Source: Oryzias latipes
Lineage: Eukaryota; Chordata; Actinopteri; Beloniformes; Adrianichthyidae
Direction: 5' to 3'
NCBI RefSeq assembly: GCF_002234675.1
Contig: NC_019867.2
Span: forward strand, 5,846,001 to 5,910,000
DNA: 64,000 nt
In this document: piece by piece, positions 63,907-64,000 of the stretch
How the letters are laid out: every line of letters begins with the position of its first letter
Position numbering within the stretch: position 1 is the stretch's first letter
Translations under genes and position numbers: made by a program
Notes under the pieces: model-generated
The model's database searches: none
Told to the model about the DNA's origin: nothing
Seen by the model: only the letters and a program-made list of their open reading frames with translations

Positions 63907-64000
63907 CTGGAATTCAAGTCACACTCATTTTAAAAGTCTTACCGCTGCTCTGGTATTAAATTAAATTAAATTAATATTATCTAAACCACCAACAGTTCCT

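Noticed and set aside
63502-63933. 143-codon plus-strand open frame over the C1 exons
   Set aside because: It is antisense to two well-supported arhgef28 exons and crosses their intron, so it is a shadow frame.

Overview
The window is vertebrate nuclear DNA and almost certainly comes from a ray-finned (teleost) fish. Genes are split into many short exons with GT-AG introns, and the encoded proteins are vertebrate orthologues. The repeats are typical of teleosts: Tc1-like and hAT-like DNA transposons, small TTAA-bounded elements, a tRNA-derived SINE, LINE 3' ends with TTGAA tails and a long GATA microsatellite. There are no operons, CRISPR arrays, prophages or bacterial features.

Layout. 1-1.8 kb: nothing recognised. 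1.8-2.5 kb: an exact 380-bp tandem duplication directly upstream of gpat3. 2.6-8.9 kb (+): gpat3, complete, with a decayed DDE transposon in intron 3 and a small TTAA-bounded element in intron 7. 9.46-9.78 kb (-): three 3' exons of an unidentified protein ending in a CaaX box. 10.17-13.25 kb: a Tc1-like relic split by a 2.7-kb hAT-like element. 13.26-14.05 kb: exon-like sequence that I could not resolve. 14.8-16.5 kb (-): myl7. 18.6-22.3 kb (-): gck. 25.3 kb: GATA array. 26.7 kb: SINE. 27.8-31.5 kb (+): ykt6. 34.7-37.2 kb (+): a four-exon gene for an 85-residue single-pass membrane protein that I do not recognise. 38.5-42 kb: transposon-rich stretch. 42.8-49.6 kb (-): a gp130-family cytokine receptor with the domain order of OSMR. 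50.5-63.9 kb (-): the 3' part of arhgef28, from the C1 domain to the stop codon; its 5' part lies beyond base 64000.

The gene models were assembled by eye from splice signals and protein similarity. Reading phase closes across every junction: gpat3 444 aa, gck 478 aa, myl7 172 aa, ykt6 198 aa, the small membrane protein 85 aa, the receptor 860 aa, and 1064 aa of arhgef28. The ykt6-gck-myl7 order and orientation match human 7p13. gpat3, the receptor and arhgef28 belong to other human chromosomes, so the window joins several ancestral blocks. The genes do not form one pathway: they cover glycerolipid synthesis, glucose sensing, cardiac contraction, vesicle fusion, cytokine signalling and Rho activation.

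I found no convincing undescribed biological system. The points most worth a second look are the promoter duplication of gpat3, the small membrane protein, the CaaX gene fragment beside the transposon nest, and the splice peculiarities and short tail of the cytokine receptor.
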